From RGIG9115 sp045648165 (lineage in GTDB: Bacteria > Bacillota > Clostridia > UBA1381): a DNA stretch of 64,000 nt. Position 1 is the stretch's first letter, and each line of letters opens with the position of its first letter. The stretch covers positions 38,335 to 102,334 of the forward strand of contig JAZRNL010000012.1 in assembly GCA_045648165.1 (NCBI GenBank), in the 5' to 3' direction. Under the pieces are notes generated by a model. The model saw only the letters and a program-made list of their open reading frames with translations. It made no database searches and was not told the DNA's origin. Below, in pieces: positions 50,196-59,400 of the stretch. Both the position numbers and the translations under genes were made by a program.

Positions 50196-50687
50196 ATGAA
50201 AGTTTTTGAACCTACTTACACAAGGCAAAGTGTTGCAGATATAGAAGATGGTTTCTTCCAAAAAGAGAAAGTTTCTTGTGTTTTGCTTGATATTGATAAT
50301 ACTCTTGTTGCGGATAACGACCCGTATCCTGATGAAACTGCAAGAGCATTTATTAAACGGCTGAACGACGAAAATCTTAAAGTATGTTTTGTATCAAACA
50401 ATAAGCTTTCCAGAGTTATGTCGTTTAATTCTGAGTTTTCCTTGAACGCGGTACATCGTGCCCATAAGCCGTTTTGCCGCAGAATGAACAGAGCTATAAA
50501 TAAGCTTGGTGCATCCAAGGCAGAAACGCTTTTTATCGGTGATCAGCTTCTTACTGATATTTTGGCAGGTAACAGGTGTAAAATTCGTACTATGCTTGTT
50601 AATCCTATAAATCCTGGAAAAGAAAATTTGTTTTTCAAATTTAAAAGATTTATCGAAAATTATCTCCTTAAGAGGAATTTTAGATAG
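50196..50687 (+). CDS. yqeG: YqeG family HAD phosphatase
   Basis: A 163-residue HAD superfamily (class IIIA) phosphatase. Motif I is LLDIDNTLVADN (D-x-D-x-T/V), motif II is CFVSNNKLSR, and motif III/IV is ETLFIGDQLLTDILAGNRCKIRTMLVNP. In Firmicutes yqeG is often upstream of yqeH and aroE. Here aroE is about 7 kb downstream. The ribosome binding site is GGAGG. Natural substrate unknown. Confidence 0.9.
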   Translation: MKVFEPTYTRQSVADIEDGFFQKEKVSCVLLDIDNTLVADNDPYPDETARAFIKRLNDENLKVCFVSNNKLSRVMSFNSEFSLNAVHRAHKPFCRRMNRAINKLGASKAETLFIGDQLLTDILAGNRCKIRTMLVNPINPGKENLFFKFKRFIENYLLKRNFR

Positions 50688-50765
50688 TTTGATTACTAAA
50701 ATGTCTTTAATATTACAAAACGATGTTCATAATATTTAAAATTTAAAAAAATCACGTAACAAGTG

Positions 50766-50794
50766 TTGACTGTTCGACGATTATATTATAGAAT
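50766..50794 (+). promoter_or_regulatory. Promoter of rsmD
   Basis: TTGACT at 50766-50771, a 17-base spacer and TAGAAT at 50789-50794, about 26 bases before the rsmD start codon. Confidence 0.65.
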
Positions 50795-50820
50795 GTATAT
50801 TGAAATGGAGGAGAGCATCC

Positions 50821-51363
50821 TTGAGAGTTATTTCCGGTTCCAGAAGAGGACGTAAGCTTCAATCTTTTGAGGGTGAGCATATACGGCCTACAACCGATAG
50901 GGTTAAGGAAGCTATGTTCAATCTTATTCAGGGCAAAACTGCAGATGCGGTTGTTTTTGATGCTTTTTCAGGTTCTGGTGCGTTGGCAGTTGAAGCTGTA
51001 AGCAGAGGGGCATCTTTTGCAGTCTGTACTGATGTGGATGAACGTTCGGTGAATATAATCAGGAACAATTTTGAAGGATGTGATTTTTCTGATAAGTGTG
51101 AGGTTGTTTTATCACCTGCCTGTGCTTATCTTGAAAAAACGGACAAGCGGTTTGATCTTATATTTATAGATCCTCCGTATAACAAAGGTCTTGTTACTCC
51201 TGTGCTGGAGGTTGTGGCAAGGCGGAATTTGCTTAATGCCGATGGTTGGATAGTTGTAGAAAGGGACGGAACGGAAGATACATTTGAATTATCCGGCTTC
51301 GCGGTAGAAAAAGAGCGAAAATACGGAAGGACGGTAATCACCGTTCTTAGATTACAGCTTTAG
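50821..51363 (+). CDS. rsmD: 16S rRNA (guanine966-N2)-methyltransferase RsmD
   Basis: A 180-residue SAM-dependent methyltransferase that modifies G966 of 16S rRNA. The N-terminus RVISGSRRGRKLQSFEGEHIRPTTDRVKEAMFNLIQ is typical, then the SAM motif VFDAFSGSGALAVEAVSRGA and the catalytic motif DPPYNKG (D/N-P-P-Y). The start is TTG at 50821 after GGAGGAGAG; an upstream frame start at 50800 is not conserved. The usual neighbour coaD is missing; a coiled-coil gene follows instead. Confidence 0.93.
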   Translation: MRVISGSRRGRKLQSFEGEHIRPTTDRVKEAMFNLIQGKTADAVVFDAFSGSGALAVEAVSRGASFAVCTDVDERSVNIIRNNFEGCDFSDKCEVVLSPACAYLEKTDKRFDLIFIDPPYNKGLVTPVLEVVARRNLLNADGWIVVERDGTEDTFELSGFAVEKERKYGRTVITVLRLQL

Positions 51364-51419
51364 AAATTGCATATAAAATAATTATATTTTAAAAATACTT
51401 GAATGGGAGATGTATTAAA

Positions 51420-51872
51420 ATGGATATGGATATGATGGAAATTATCGACTTGATGGAAGAGACAATTGAAAAGGCATCAACAGTACCCCTTACAGGTAAG
51501 GTCATGATCGACAAAGACGAGTTCCTTGATTATCTTCAGGAAATCAGACTTATGTATCCCGACGAGCTTAAAGAAGCTAAATGGGTTAAGGAAGAACGTC
51601 AGCGTATTCTTCATGAGGCTGAAACAAGAGCTGAGGCTATTCAGAAAAATGCTGAAGAAACTCAGATGGCTCTTATTGACGAACATGAAATCACAAGATG
51701 CGCTTATGAGCAGGCTAATGAGCTTGTGAGAAACGCGTCTGATCAGGCTATGGAAATCAAGGTTGACTGCGATCAGTATGTAGACGAGCTCCTCAGCGAC
51801 GCTGAAGCAAGACTTGATATGCTTCTTACAAAAATTCGTCAAGACAGAATGGAACTTAGTTCAGGTAAATAA
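51420..51872 (+). CDS. Coiled-coil protein resembling DivIVA/ATPase-stalk type proteins
   Basis: A 150-residue acidic, mostly helical protein. The N-terminus MDMMEIIDLMEETIEKASTVPLTGKVMIDKDEFLDYLQEIR is followed by a long coiled coil (ERQRILHEAETRAEAIQKNAEETQMALIDEHEITRCAYEQANELVRNASDQAMEIKVDCDQYVDELLSDAEARLDMLL). Such proteins follow rsmD/coaD in many Clostridia and are annotated as ATPase or V-type ATPase subunit-like, with no proven function. The ATG at 51420 has GGGAGA upstream. A terminator hairpin follows. Confidence 0.75.
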   Translation: MDMDMMEIIDLMEETIEKASTVPLTGKVMIDKDEFLDYLQEIRLMYPDELKEAKWVKEERQRILHEAETRAEAIQKNAEETQMALIDEHEITRCAYEQANELVRNASDQAMEIKVDCDQYVDELLSDAEARLDMLLTKIRQDRMELSSGK

Positions 51873-51886
51873 GAAATATATTCTAT

Positions 51887-51938
51887 GCAAACAGAGCTGT
51901 AACAACCTTATAGGTGTGACAGCTTAGTTTGCTTTTTA
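51887..51938 (+). terminator. Terminator after the coiled-coil gene
   Basis: A two-part stem (GCAAAC/GTTTGC at 51887-51892 and 51927-51932; AGCTGT/ACAGCT at 51895-51900 and 51919-51924) followed by five T. Confidence 0.7.
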
Positions 51939-51975
51939 AGAAGATTTTAATATATTAAAACAGGAGGATAAAGTT

Positions 51976-53646
51976 GTGTTGTCAGATATAGAAATTGCTC
52001 AAAATGCCCAAATGAAACATATTGCAGATGTTGCCGCAAGCGTGGGAATTTCTGCAGATGAACTTGAATTTTACGGTAAGTATAAAGCTAAGCTTTCTGA
52101 TGAGCTTTCACACCGTCTTGAAACAGAGCCTGACGGTAAGCTTGTGCTTGTGACCGCTATTAACCCCACTCCTGCGGGTGAGGGTAAAACTACAACTACA
52201 ATCGGTATAGGCGATGCTCTTACTGCGCTTGGTAAAAAGTGCGTGCTTGCTCTTCGTGAGCCATCTCTCGGGCCTGTAATGGGCGTTAAGGGTGGTGCAG
52301 CAGGAGGAGGCTATAGCCAGGTTGTACCAATGGAAGATATCAATCTTCACTTTACAGGCGATATGCACGCAATTACTGCTGCAAATAACCTTCTCTCTGC
52401 TATGATTGATAACCATATCCATCAGGGTAACGAGCTTGGCATAGATGTAACGAGCATTGTGTGGAAACGTGTTACCGATACAAACGACAGAGCACTCAGA
52501 AAAACAATCGTTGGTATTGGCGGTAAGCTTAACGGTATCCCCCGTGAAGATGGATTTATGATAACCGTAGCTTCTGAAATTATGGCTATTCTCTGTCTTT
52601 CAAACGATATAACTGACCTTAAAAACCGTCTTGGAAATATTATAATAGGCTACACAAGAGACGGTGAGCCTGTTTATGCACGTGACCTGAAAGCAGAAGG
52701 CGCTATGTGTGCCCTTCTTAAGGATGCAATCAAGCCTAATCTTGTTCAGACACTTGAGCATACTGCTTGCCTTGTACATGGCGGTCCTTTTGCAAATATT
52801 GCTCACGGATGCAACAGCGTAAGAGCTACAAAGCTTGCAATGAAGCTTTCAGACTACTGTATAACAGAAGCTGGATTTGGTGCCGATCTTGGCGCTGAAA
52901 AGTTCCTTGACATCAAGTGTCGTATGGCGGGAATTGCACCATCTGCGATAGTTGTTGTTGCAACAGTACGCGCTTTAAAGTATAACGGCGGAATACCTAA
53001 GGCAGAACTTAAGGCAGAAAATGTTGAGGCTTTGAAGAAAGGTATGGTAAACCTTGAAAAGCACGTGGAAAATATGAGAAGTTTCGGTGCTCCGGTAGTT
53101 GTTGCAATAAACCGTTTCGATACCGACTCCGATGCAGAACTTGCGGCAATTGAAAATATGTGCCGTGAAAAGGGAGTTCGTTTTGCCCTTTCAGAAGTGT
53201 TTGCAAAGGGAGGACAGGGCGGAATTGACCTTGCAAAGGAAATTGTAGATGTAATCGAAAACGAAGAAGCAAATGTTTTGCCTTTATACGACGAAAATCT
53301 TTCAATAAAAGAAAAGATGAACGAAATCGTAACTAAGATTTACGGCGGTGACGGTGTTGTTTACAGTGCAAGGGCAGAAAAGCAGATAAAGACTTTAGAG
53401 AGCCTTGGACTTGACAAAAAGCCTATATGTGTTGCAAAAACCCAGTATTCACTCTCAGATAACCCTGCACTTCTCGGCCGTCCTTCAGGATTTAAAGTAA
53501 ATGTTGCTGAGGTAAGAGTTTCAAACGGTGCCGGTTTTATAGTTCTTGAAACGGGAAATATTATGGTTATGCCCGGACTTCCTAAGGTTCCGTCTGCAGA
53601 AAAGATTGATGTTGACGAAATGGGTATAATATCAGGACTTTTCTGA
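51976..53646 (+). CDS. fhs: Formate--tetrahydrofolate ligase
   Basis: A 556-residue enzyme that makes 10-formyl-THF from formate, THF and ATP, used in one-carbon metabolism and, in acetogens, in the Wood-Ljungdahl pathway. The ATP-binding loop TAINPTPAGEGKTTTTIGIGDAL is followed by REPSLGPVMGVKGGAAGGGYSQV and LEHTACLVHGGPFANIAHGCNS. Length and motifs are normal. The start is GTG at 51976, seven bases after AGGAGGA. No other Wood-Ljungdahl gene is in the window, so a purely folate-cycle role is equally possible. Confidence 0.96.
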   Translation: MLSDIEIAQNAQMKHIADVAASVGISADELEFYGKYKAKLSDELSHRLETEPDGKLVLVTAINPTPAGEGKTTTTIGIGDALTALGKKCVLALREPSLGPVMGVKGGAAGGGYSQVVPMEDINLHFTGDMHAITAANNLLSAMIDNHIHQGNELGIDVTSIVWKRVTDTNDRALRKTIVGIGGKLNGIPREDGFMITVASEIMAILCLSNDITDLKNRLGNIIIGYTRDGEPVYARDLKAEGAMCALLKDAIKPNLVQTLEHTACLVHGGPFANIAHGCNSVRATKLAMKLSDYCITEAGFGADLGAEKFLDIKCRMAGIAPSAIVVVATVRALKYNGGIPKAELKAENVEALKKGMVNLEKHVENMRSFGAPVVVAINRFDTDSDAELAAIENMCREKGVRFALSEVFAKGGQGGIDLAKEIVDVIENEEANVLPLYDENLSIKEKMNEIVTKIYGGDGVVYSARAEKQIKTLESLGLDKKPICVAKTQYSLSDNPALLGRPSGFKVNVAEVRVSNGAGFIVLETGNIMVMPGLPKVPSAEKIDVDEMGIISGLF

Positions 53647-53665
53647 TTTTTTGGAGGTAATTGCT

Positions 53666-54094
53666 TTGAAATTGCACACAAATTCTGCTGAAGAAACTTA
53701 CGAATTTGCAAAGAAATTTGCAGAAGGTTTCCAAGGCGGTGAGGTTTTGTGTATGTACGGCGACCTTGGTGCCGGCAAAACTCTTTTTGCCCAGGGTGTT
53801 GCTGCGGGTCTTGGTATAGATGGATATATAAGCAGTCCCACATTCACAATAGTTAATGAATATGAGGGCAGAATACCATTTTATCACTTTGATGTGTATA
53901 GAATTGCCGACCCTGATGAAATGTACGAAACAGGCTTTGATGATTATATTTCAGGCAAAGGTGTTTGTCTTATAGAATGGGCAGAGCTTATCGAAGATAT
54001 AATCCCTGTGCCTTATACAAAAATCACAATTCTGAGAGATTCTCAGAATCCTGCATCAGGCAGGGATATAATAATTGAAACAATAAAGGAGTAA
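53666..54094 (+). CDS. tsaE: tRNA t6A biosynthesis ATPase TsaE
   Basis: A 142-residue P-loop ATPase needed for N6-threonylcarbamoyladenosine formation with TsaB and TsaD. Walker A is CMYGDLGAGKTLFAQGVA, followed by SPTFTIVNEYEG and FYHFDVYRI. The start is TTG at 53666 after GGAGGT; an upstream in-frame TTG (53651) overlaps that ribosome binding site. It is followed by tsaB after nine bases. tsaD is not in this window. Confidence 0.93.
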   Translation: MKLHTNSAEETYEFAKKFAEGFQGGEVLCMYGDLGAGKTLFAQGVAAGLGIDGYISSPTFTIVNEYEGRIPFYHFDVYRIADPDEMYETGFDDYISGKGVCLIEWAELIEDIIPVPYTKITILRDSQNPASGRDIIIETIKE

Positions 54095-54103
54095 TCCCTT
54101 GAT

Positions 54104-54799
54104 ATGAAAGTCCTCGGAATTGACACATCGTCGGATGTTGCTTCAGTTGCACTGATTAATGACGATAAGCTTATAGCTGAATACACTCTGAACTTTAAAA
54201 AAACACATTCCGAACGGCTGATGCCTATGATTGTGAATATGCTTAAAGACTGTGAAACAAGTATTGATGAAGTTGATGCTTTTGCAGTTGCAATCGGACC
54301 CGGTTCGTTTACAGGGCTTCGTATAGGTATAACCACAGCAAAAGGTCTTGCTCACGCCTGTAAAAAGCCTGTTGTACCTGTTGGAACTCTTGCAGGAATG
54401 GCATATAATCTTCCTATGTGTGAGCATCTGATTGTGCCGATTATGGATGCACGTCGCGACCAGGTTTATACTGCAACCTATATCTGGGACGAGGAGGGCT
54501 TCAGGGAAATAGAGGAGCCACGAGCAGTGTCATTGGACGAATGTCTTGAAGACTGTGGTAATTTTATAGACGTTGTATTCGTAGGAGACGGAGTTCCTGT
54601 TCACAAAGAAACTATTCTTTCAAAGCTTGGCGAACGTGCACATTTTGCTCCGCCCGGCAGCAATCTCCAACGAGGTGCATCAATTGCGGCGCTCGGGCTT
54701 CAGAATATTGACCAAGGTAAAAACTGTCATGAAATTACTCCTGTTTATTTAAGGAAATCACAAGCCGAACGGGAATATGAAGAACACGGGAACAAATAA
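54104..54799 (+). CDS. tsaB: tRNA t6A biosynthesis protein TsaB
   Basis: A 231-residue ASKHA-fold protein that partners TsaD in t6A synthesis. N-terminal MKVLGIDTSSDVASVALIND, HSERLMPMI, DAFAVAIGPGSFTGLRIGITTAKGLA and the C-terminal PVYLRKSQAEREYE are all family-typical. The rimI gene that often follows is absent; a terminator lies after it instead. Confidence 0.93.
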   Translation: MKVLGIDTSSDVASVALINDDKLIAEYTLNFKKTHSERLMPMIVNMLKDCETSIDEVDAFAVAIGPGSFTGLRIGITTAKGLAHACKKPVVPVGTLAGMAYNLPMCEHLIVPIMDARRDQVYTATYIWDEEGFREIEEPRAVSLDECLEDCGNFIDVVFVGDGVPVHKETILSKLGERAHFAPPGSNLQRGASIAALGLQNIDQGKNCHEITPVYLRKSQAEREYEEHGNK

Positions 54800-54863
54800 T
54801 GCTGAATTTGCCTGAAATACGTGAAATTCAGAACTTGGTGTGCTAAGCATAAATAGCTTTATT

Positions 54864-54888
54864 TCGGCGGCTTGTCCGCCGATTTTTT
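54864..54888 (+). terminator. Intrinsic terminator after tsaB
   Basis: TCGGCGG (54864-54870) pairs with CCGCCGA (54876-54882), then six T. Confidence 0.88.
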
Positions 54889-54917
54889 GAAATGAATTAT
54901 TCGAAGGATGTGAAGAA

Positions 54918-55832
54918 ATGGATAAGCTTATAATCGAAGTAACAGAAGAGTGTTCGGGAACGCGTATTGATTCAGTTATTGCGCAAAGCACAGAGCTTAC
55001 CCGTTCTTTTGCGGCCAAGCTGTGCGATGAAGGTTTTGTAAAATCAAATGATACGGTGCTCAGCAAAAAGTACAAGCCAAAAGGTGGGGAAATTATAGAA
55101 ATTACTCTCCCTGAACCTGAGCCTGTTCAAGCAATCCCCGAAAAAATTGAGCTTGATATTGTGTATGAAGATAGTGAGCTTATTGTAGTAAACAAACCCC
55201 AGGGTATGGTTGTGCATCCTGCTGCAGGAAATGAGAGGGGAACTCTTGTAAATGGGATTTTGTGGCACTGTGGGGATTTGTCCGGAATAAATGGCGCAAT
55301 CCGTCCGGGAATTGTTCACAGAATAGATAAAGACACAAGCGGGCTTCTCGTTGTTGCGAAAACAAACGAGGCCCATTTATCTCTTGCAGAGCAATGGCAA
55401 AGTACAAAGCCCCACAGGCGGTATATAGCGCTTGTTCACGAAAATATCAAGGAAGATGAATTCACTGTTAATATGCCTGTTGGCAGAAGTAAAGCAGACA
55501 GAAAAAAAATGGCGGTTGTACCCGATGGTAGACCGGCTGTGACTCACGTTAGAGTTCTTGAACGTTTCGGAAAATATACATTGGTTGAATGTATTCTTGA
55601 CACAGGCAGGACCCATCAGATAAGAGTTCATATGTCCTACTGTCATCACCCTGTTGCAGGGGATCCGGTATACTGTGGCAGAAAAGAGGAATTTTCTCTT
55701 GTCGGTCAGCTTCTCCATGCTCAGACTCTTGGATTTGTTCATCCGAAAACAGGCGAAAAGTTGGAATTTACAAGTGAGCTTCCTCCGCATTTTACACGTG
55801 TTCTTGATATTTTGAGAAATAAAGGTAATTAA
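54918..55832 (+). CDS. rluD: RluA-family 23S rRNA/tRNA pseudouridine synthase
   Basis: A 304-residue pseudouridine synthase. An N-terminal S4 domain (GTRIDSVIAQSTELTRSFAAKLCDEGFVKSN) is followed by the catalytic domain with IVHRIDKDTSGLLVVAKTNEAHLSL, holding the catalytic Asp in HRIDKDTSG. C-terminal TGRTHQIRVHMSYCHHPVAGDPVYCG is typical. The S4 domain plus length favour the RluD-like (YlyB) group, but the exact target base cannot be told. lspA, its common upstream partner, is not present. Confidence 0.9.
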   Translation: MDKLIIEVTEECSGTRIDSVIAQSTELTRSFAAKLCDEGFVKSNDTVLSKKYKPKGGEIIEITLPEPEPVQAIPEKIELDIVYEDSELIVVNKPQGMVVHPAAGNERGTLVNGILWHCGDLSGINGAIRPGIVHRIDKDTSGLLVVAKTNEAHLSLAEQWQSTKPHRRYIALVHENIKEDEFTVNMPVGRSKADRKKMAVVPDGRPAVTHVRVLERFGKYTLVECILDTGRTHQIRVHMSYCHHPVAGDPVYCGRKEEFSLVGQLLHAQTLGFVHPKTGEKLEFTSELPPHFTRVLDILRNKGN

Positions 55833-55837
55833 ATATA

Positions 55838-58060
55838 ATGGAAAAAATAAATATTACGGGAACTGTTGTTGAAATTATATATTATAACGACGAAAACGGC
55901 TATACCGTGTTTGAGATGGAAAGCAACAGTAACGATGAATTTACAGCTACCGGCTATACTGTTAATCTCACTGAGGGAGAGCAGATTTCCGTTACAGGGG
56001 CGTGGGTTACGCACCCGGACTATGGTGAGCAATTTAAGATTGAATATTATAAAACCGTTTTACCCACAAAAGCGCAGGATATTCTGAGATACCTCTCATC
56101 AGGGGTTGTGTATGGTGTGCGTGGTGCTACTGCGAAAAAAATTGTAAATTCATTCGGGGAAGATGCATTAAACGTTATGCTCACAGACCCCTTGCGCCTG
56201 GCAGAAATTAAGGGTATTTCACTTAAGAAAGCGGAGAAAATCGGAGAGGCTTTCAGGGAAATCCAGGCAATGCAGAACATAGTAATGTATTTGCAGATGT
56301 ATAACGTAAGTGCAAATCTTGCAGTTAAGATATATAAGCAATTCGGTAGCGATGCGGTTGATAAAATAAAAGAAAACCCCTATATACTCGCCGACCTTGT
56401 AGACGGAGTAAAATTCTCCGTCGCAGACAAAATTGCTTTTGGTGAAGGTTTTGCAATTAACAGTCCTCTCCGTATAAAAGCGGGGCTTAAATATCTTCTT
56501 ATGCAGGCAGCCTATAGCGGAGGCCATGTATATCTCCCCAAAAATCTTATGATTGAACATGGAGCATATAATCTTAAGGTAGAAGAGGTGGATATTGAAA
56601 ATATTCTCTCCGACCTGGTTATGTCGAAGGATTTTTATGTTGAGAAAATCAATGGTGAGACGGTTTATTATCTGTCTACCCTGTATAAAGCTGAGAGCTA
56701 TACCGCATCAAGGCTCAAATCTCTTTCAGAAGATTGCGGAGAGGAGCTTATGTCTGATGTCCTTACCATTCAAAGGATTGAAAGCTATGAAAGGATAGCC
56801 GGCATACAGTTTGCTCCCGAGCAGAAAAATGCTGCGGTAACTGCTGTAAGCAGTTGCGGTTGTATGGTAATTACCGGTGGCCCCGGAACCGGAAAAACCA
56901 CCACTATAAATACCATTCTCCGTCTTTTTGACGAGCTTGAGATGAAAGTTCTGCTCGCGGCGCCAACAGGGAGAGCCGCAAAAAGAATGTCACAGGTAAC
57001 AGGACTTGAAGCAAAAACAATCCATAGGCTCCTTGGCGCTTCGGGGGAGGAGGGCGCACTCCGGTTTACCTTTGACGAAAATAACCCAATCAAAGCGGAT
57101 GTGGTTATTTTGGATGAGGTGAGTATGATTGATACATACCTTATGTATGCTCTCCTCAAAGCAATTGCACCTGGTACACGTCTGATACTTTCAGGTGACG
57201 CAGACCAGCTACCATCAGTAGGGCCGGGTAATGTCCTTAATGATATAATAAAAAGCGGAATAATTCCTGTTATTAAGCTCAATCATATTTTCAGGCAGGC
57301 GGAGGAAAGCCTCATAGTAATGAATGCTCACTCTATTAATAAAGGCGAGATGCCTGAGCTTTTCTGCAAGACGAAAGACTTTTTCTTTCTTCCGAGAAAA
57401 AATGCCGAATCTGTTCTTTCGACGATTACAGAGCTTTGTACATCAAGGCTTCCGGCTACCTATGGGATTGATGCTTTTTCGGATATACAGGTGCTTTCAC
57501 CATCAAAAAAAGGTATCTGTGGCTCTGTTAATCTTAATCGTGAGCTTCAGAAATCCCTTAATCCTCCTAAAGTTACTAAGGCGGAATATGCATATGGGAA
57601 AACGGTGTTCCGTGTGGGTGACAGGGTTATGCAAACTAAGAATAACTATGACCTGTACTACACAAGGGATGCGGGCGATAGCGGTGTTGGTATTTTTAAC
57701 GGAGATATGGGAAGGATTTCCGAAATATCGGTTATTGATAAATATATGGTAGTAATCTTCGACGAGGATAAACGCTGCGAATATCCGTTTAATCAGCTTG
57801 ATGAGCTGGATCTTGCCTATGCTGTTACAGTGCATAAAAGTCAGGGAAGTGAATTTCCTTATGTTGTTATACCGGTTTGGCAGTTTCCGCAAATGCTAAT
57901 GTGCAGAAACTTATTTTATACTGCAGTAACCAGGGCTAAAACTATGGTTATTCTTGTGGGTGACGAATTCGCAGTGGAGTTTATGACAAAAAACAATTCT
58001 GAACGTGAAAGGTATACTGGGCTTTGTGAAAAGCTTTGTAAAACCGTTTCTGGGTTCTGA
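55838..58060 (+). CDS. recD2: RecD2-type ATP-dependent DNA helicase
   Basis: A 740-residue superfamily 1B helicase (RecD/TraA type without RecBC), 5'-3' polarity in characterised members. The N-terminal OB-like domain (NITGTVVEIIYYNDENGYTVFEME) is followed by helix-hairpin-helix segments (IKGISLKKAEKIGEAF). Walker A is ITGGPGTGKTTTINTIL, then AAPTGRAAKRMSQVTG (motif Ia), VVILDEVSMIDTYLM (motif II), SGDADQLPSVGPGNVLND (motif III) and VTVHKSQGSEFPYVVIPV (motif V). Length is normal. It follows rluD by five bases. Confidence 0.94.
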   Translation: MEKINITGTVVEIIYYNDENGYTVFEMESNSNDEFTATGYTVNLTEGEQISVTGAWVTHPDYGEQFKIEYYKTVLPTKAQDILRYLSSGVVYGVRGATAKKIVNSFGEDALNVMLTDPLRLAEIKGISLKKAEKIGEAFREIQAMQNIVMYLQMYNVSANLAVKIYKQFGSDAVDKIKENPYILADLVDGVKFSVADKIAFGEGFAINSPLRIKAGLKYLLMQAAYSGGHVYLPKNLMIEHGAYNLKVEEVDIENILSDLVMSKDFYVEKINGETVYYLSTLYKAESYTASRLKSLSEDCGEELMSDVLTIQRIESYERIAGIQFAPEQKNAAVTAVSSCGCMVITGGPGTGKTTTINTILRLFDELEMKVLLAAPTGRAAKRMSQVTGLEAKTIHRLLGASGEEGALRFTFDENNPIKADVVILDEVSMIDTYLMYALLKAIAPGTRLILSGDADQLPSVGPGNVLNDIIKSGIIPVIKLNHIFRQAEESLIVMNAHSINKGEMPELFCKTKDFFFLPRKNAESVLSTITELCTSRLPATYGIDAFSDIQVLSPSKKGICGSVNLNRELQKSLNPPKVTKAEYAYGKTVFRVGDRVMQTKNNYDLYYTRDAGDSGVGIFNGDMGRISEISVIDKYMVVIFDEDKRCEYPFNQLDELDLAYAVTVHKSQGSEFPYVVIPVWQFPQMLMCRNLFYTAVTRAKTMVILVGDEFAVEFMTKNNSERERYTGLCEKLCKTVSGF

Positions 58061-58076
58061 TAAAGGTGGAATCTCA

Positions 58077-58901
58077 ATGAATATATCAGCTAAAACCAAT
58101 GTTCTGGCAGTAGTAGGCAAACCAATTCGCCACAGCCTTTCCCCCAAAATACATAATTTTCTCTCCAAGCGGATGGGGCTCGATTACGTTTATACAGCCT
58201 TTGAGCCTGAGACGATGGATGGTGTGCCAGATGCAATCAGAACTCTTGGTATACGCGGAATAAATGTAACTGCTCCTTTTAAATACGATGCACTTGCTCT
58301 TGTTGATACAGTTTGTGAGGATGCAAAATTTGCAGGCTCTGTAAATACTATTGTAAATGAAAACGGAACGCTTGTGGGTCATAGTACAGACGGCGAGGGG
58401 CTTTTCCTATCTATGAAACTGGCCGGGATTGGAATTGAGAATAAAAAAATTCTTATTCTCGGTGCTGGCGGTGCGGCAAAGCCTGTTTGCGTTATGCTAA
58501 AAAATAAGAGCGCTGCATCTGTAACAGTTAAAAACAGGACAGAATTGCGAAGCAGAGATCTTTGCAGAGAGCTTAACCAAAAAATGAATACTGATATTTT
58601 TTCCGTCTACAAAGAAAATACAGGCTGGGATATTATAATCAATACAACCTCTGTGGGTATGGGAACAGATGAAACTCCTTTACCCGAAACAGAGCTTATG
58701 GCCGGTGCTGAAGCCGCGGTTGACCTTATATACTATCCGTCTAAGACAAAATTCCTTGAAGATGCAGAAAAGCAAGGCCTTAAAATCCTGAACGGGCTTG
58801 GTATGTTGGTTTTTCAGGGAGTTATTGCGTACGAATACTTTACCGGAGTAAAAGTGCCGGAAGCGCTTTTTGAGGAGGTATTGAACCTGGTTTATGAATA
58901 A
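58077..58901 (+). CDS. aroE: Shikimate dehydrogenase AroE
   Basis: A 274-residue NADP-dependent enzyme reducing 3-dehydroshikimate. N-terminal VVGKPIRHSLSPKIHNFLSKRMG (shikimate-binding SLSP), GINVTAPFK with the catalytic lysine, the Rossmann motif ILILGAGGAAKPVCVML, NTTSVGMG and NGLGMLVFQGVIAYEYFTG are all present. The long upstream frame extension (from 58005) overlaps recD2; ATG 58077 with AAAGGTGG is chosen. It overlaps aroK by eight bases. Confidence 0.94.
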   Translation: MNISAKTNVLAVVGKPIRHSLSPKIHNFLSKRMGLDYVYTAFEPETMDGVPDAIRTLGIRGINVTAPFKYDALALVDTVCEDAKFAGSVNTIVNENGTLVGHSTDGEGLFLSMKLAGIGIENKKILILGAGGAAKPVCVMLKNKSAASVTVKNRTELRSRDLCRELNQKMNTDIFSVYKENTGWDIIINTTSVGMGTDETPLPETELMAGAEAAVDLIYYPSKTKFLEDAEKQGLKILNGLGMLVFQGVIAYEYFTGVKVPEALFEEVLNLVYE

Positions 58902-59397
58902 TATATATCTAACAGGCTTTATGGCAAGCGGAAAAACTTCTGTTTCAAAGCACCTTTCAAAGCTGACAGGCAGAGCGGTTTATGATACCGACCAATTAAT
59001 CGAAAATAAATTAAATATGAAAATCACGGATATTTTTGAACAATTTGGAGAAAACTATTTTCGTGAAGAAGAAACAAATACATTAAAAGAGATTTCTGCT
59101 GCTGAAGGTGCAATTATTTCAACAGGTGGCGGAATTGTACTTAAAGAAGAAAATCGAAGGATTATGAAGGAAACAGGAATAATCGTGGCGCTTATTCCTG
59201 ATTTTTCCGCAATAGTGAGCAGACTTTCAAATGCGAGAAATACAAGACCTCTCCTTATGGATGATATAGAAAAAATAGAAAAAAGATTTAACGACCGTTT
59301 GCCTCTTTATAAAGATTGCCATATATCTGTAGTCCCGGAATCCACAGTAGAGGCAACGGCAGAAAAAATACTTAAGCTTACAGAAAAAAGAGGATAA
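58894..59397 (+). CDS. aroK: Shikimate kinase AroK
   Basis: A 167-residue kinase that phosphorylates shikimate. The P-loop is GFMASGKTSVSKHLSKLTG (G-x4-GKT/S), then the shikimate-binding motif DTDQLIENK, FGENYFREEE and STGGGIVL, with the lid-region RNTRPLL. It starts inside the end of aroE, so the two are coupled. Together with aroQ at 6.3 kb three successive shikimate-pathway steps are in the window. Confidence 0.93.
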   Translation: MNNIYLTGFMASGKTSVSKHLSKLTGRAVYDTDQLIENKLNMKITDIFEQFGENYFREEETNTLKEISAAEGAIISTGGGIVLKEENRRIMKETGIIVALIPDFSAIVSRLSNARNTRPLLMDDIEKIEKRFNDRLPLYKDCHISVVPESTVEATAEKILKLTEKRG

Positions 59398-59400
59398 AAA

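Noticed and set aside
51873..51975. Folate (THF) riboswitch before fhs
   Set aside because: The leader contains only a terminator-type hairpin of the preceding gene and lacks the conserved THF riboswitch elements.
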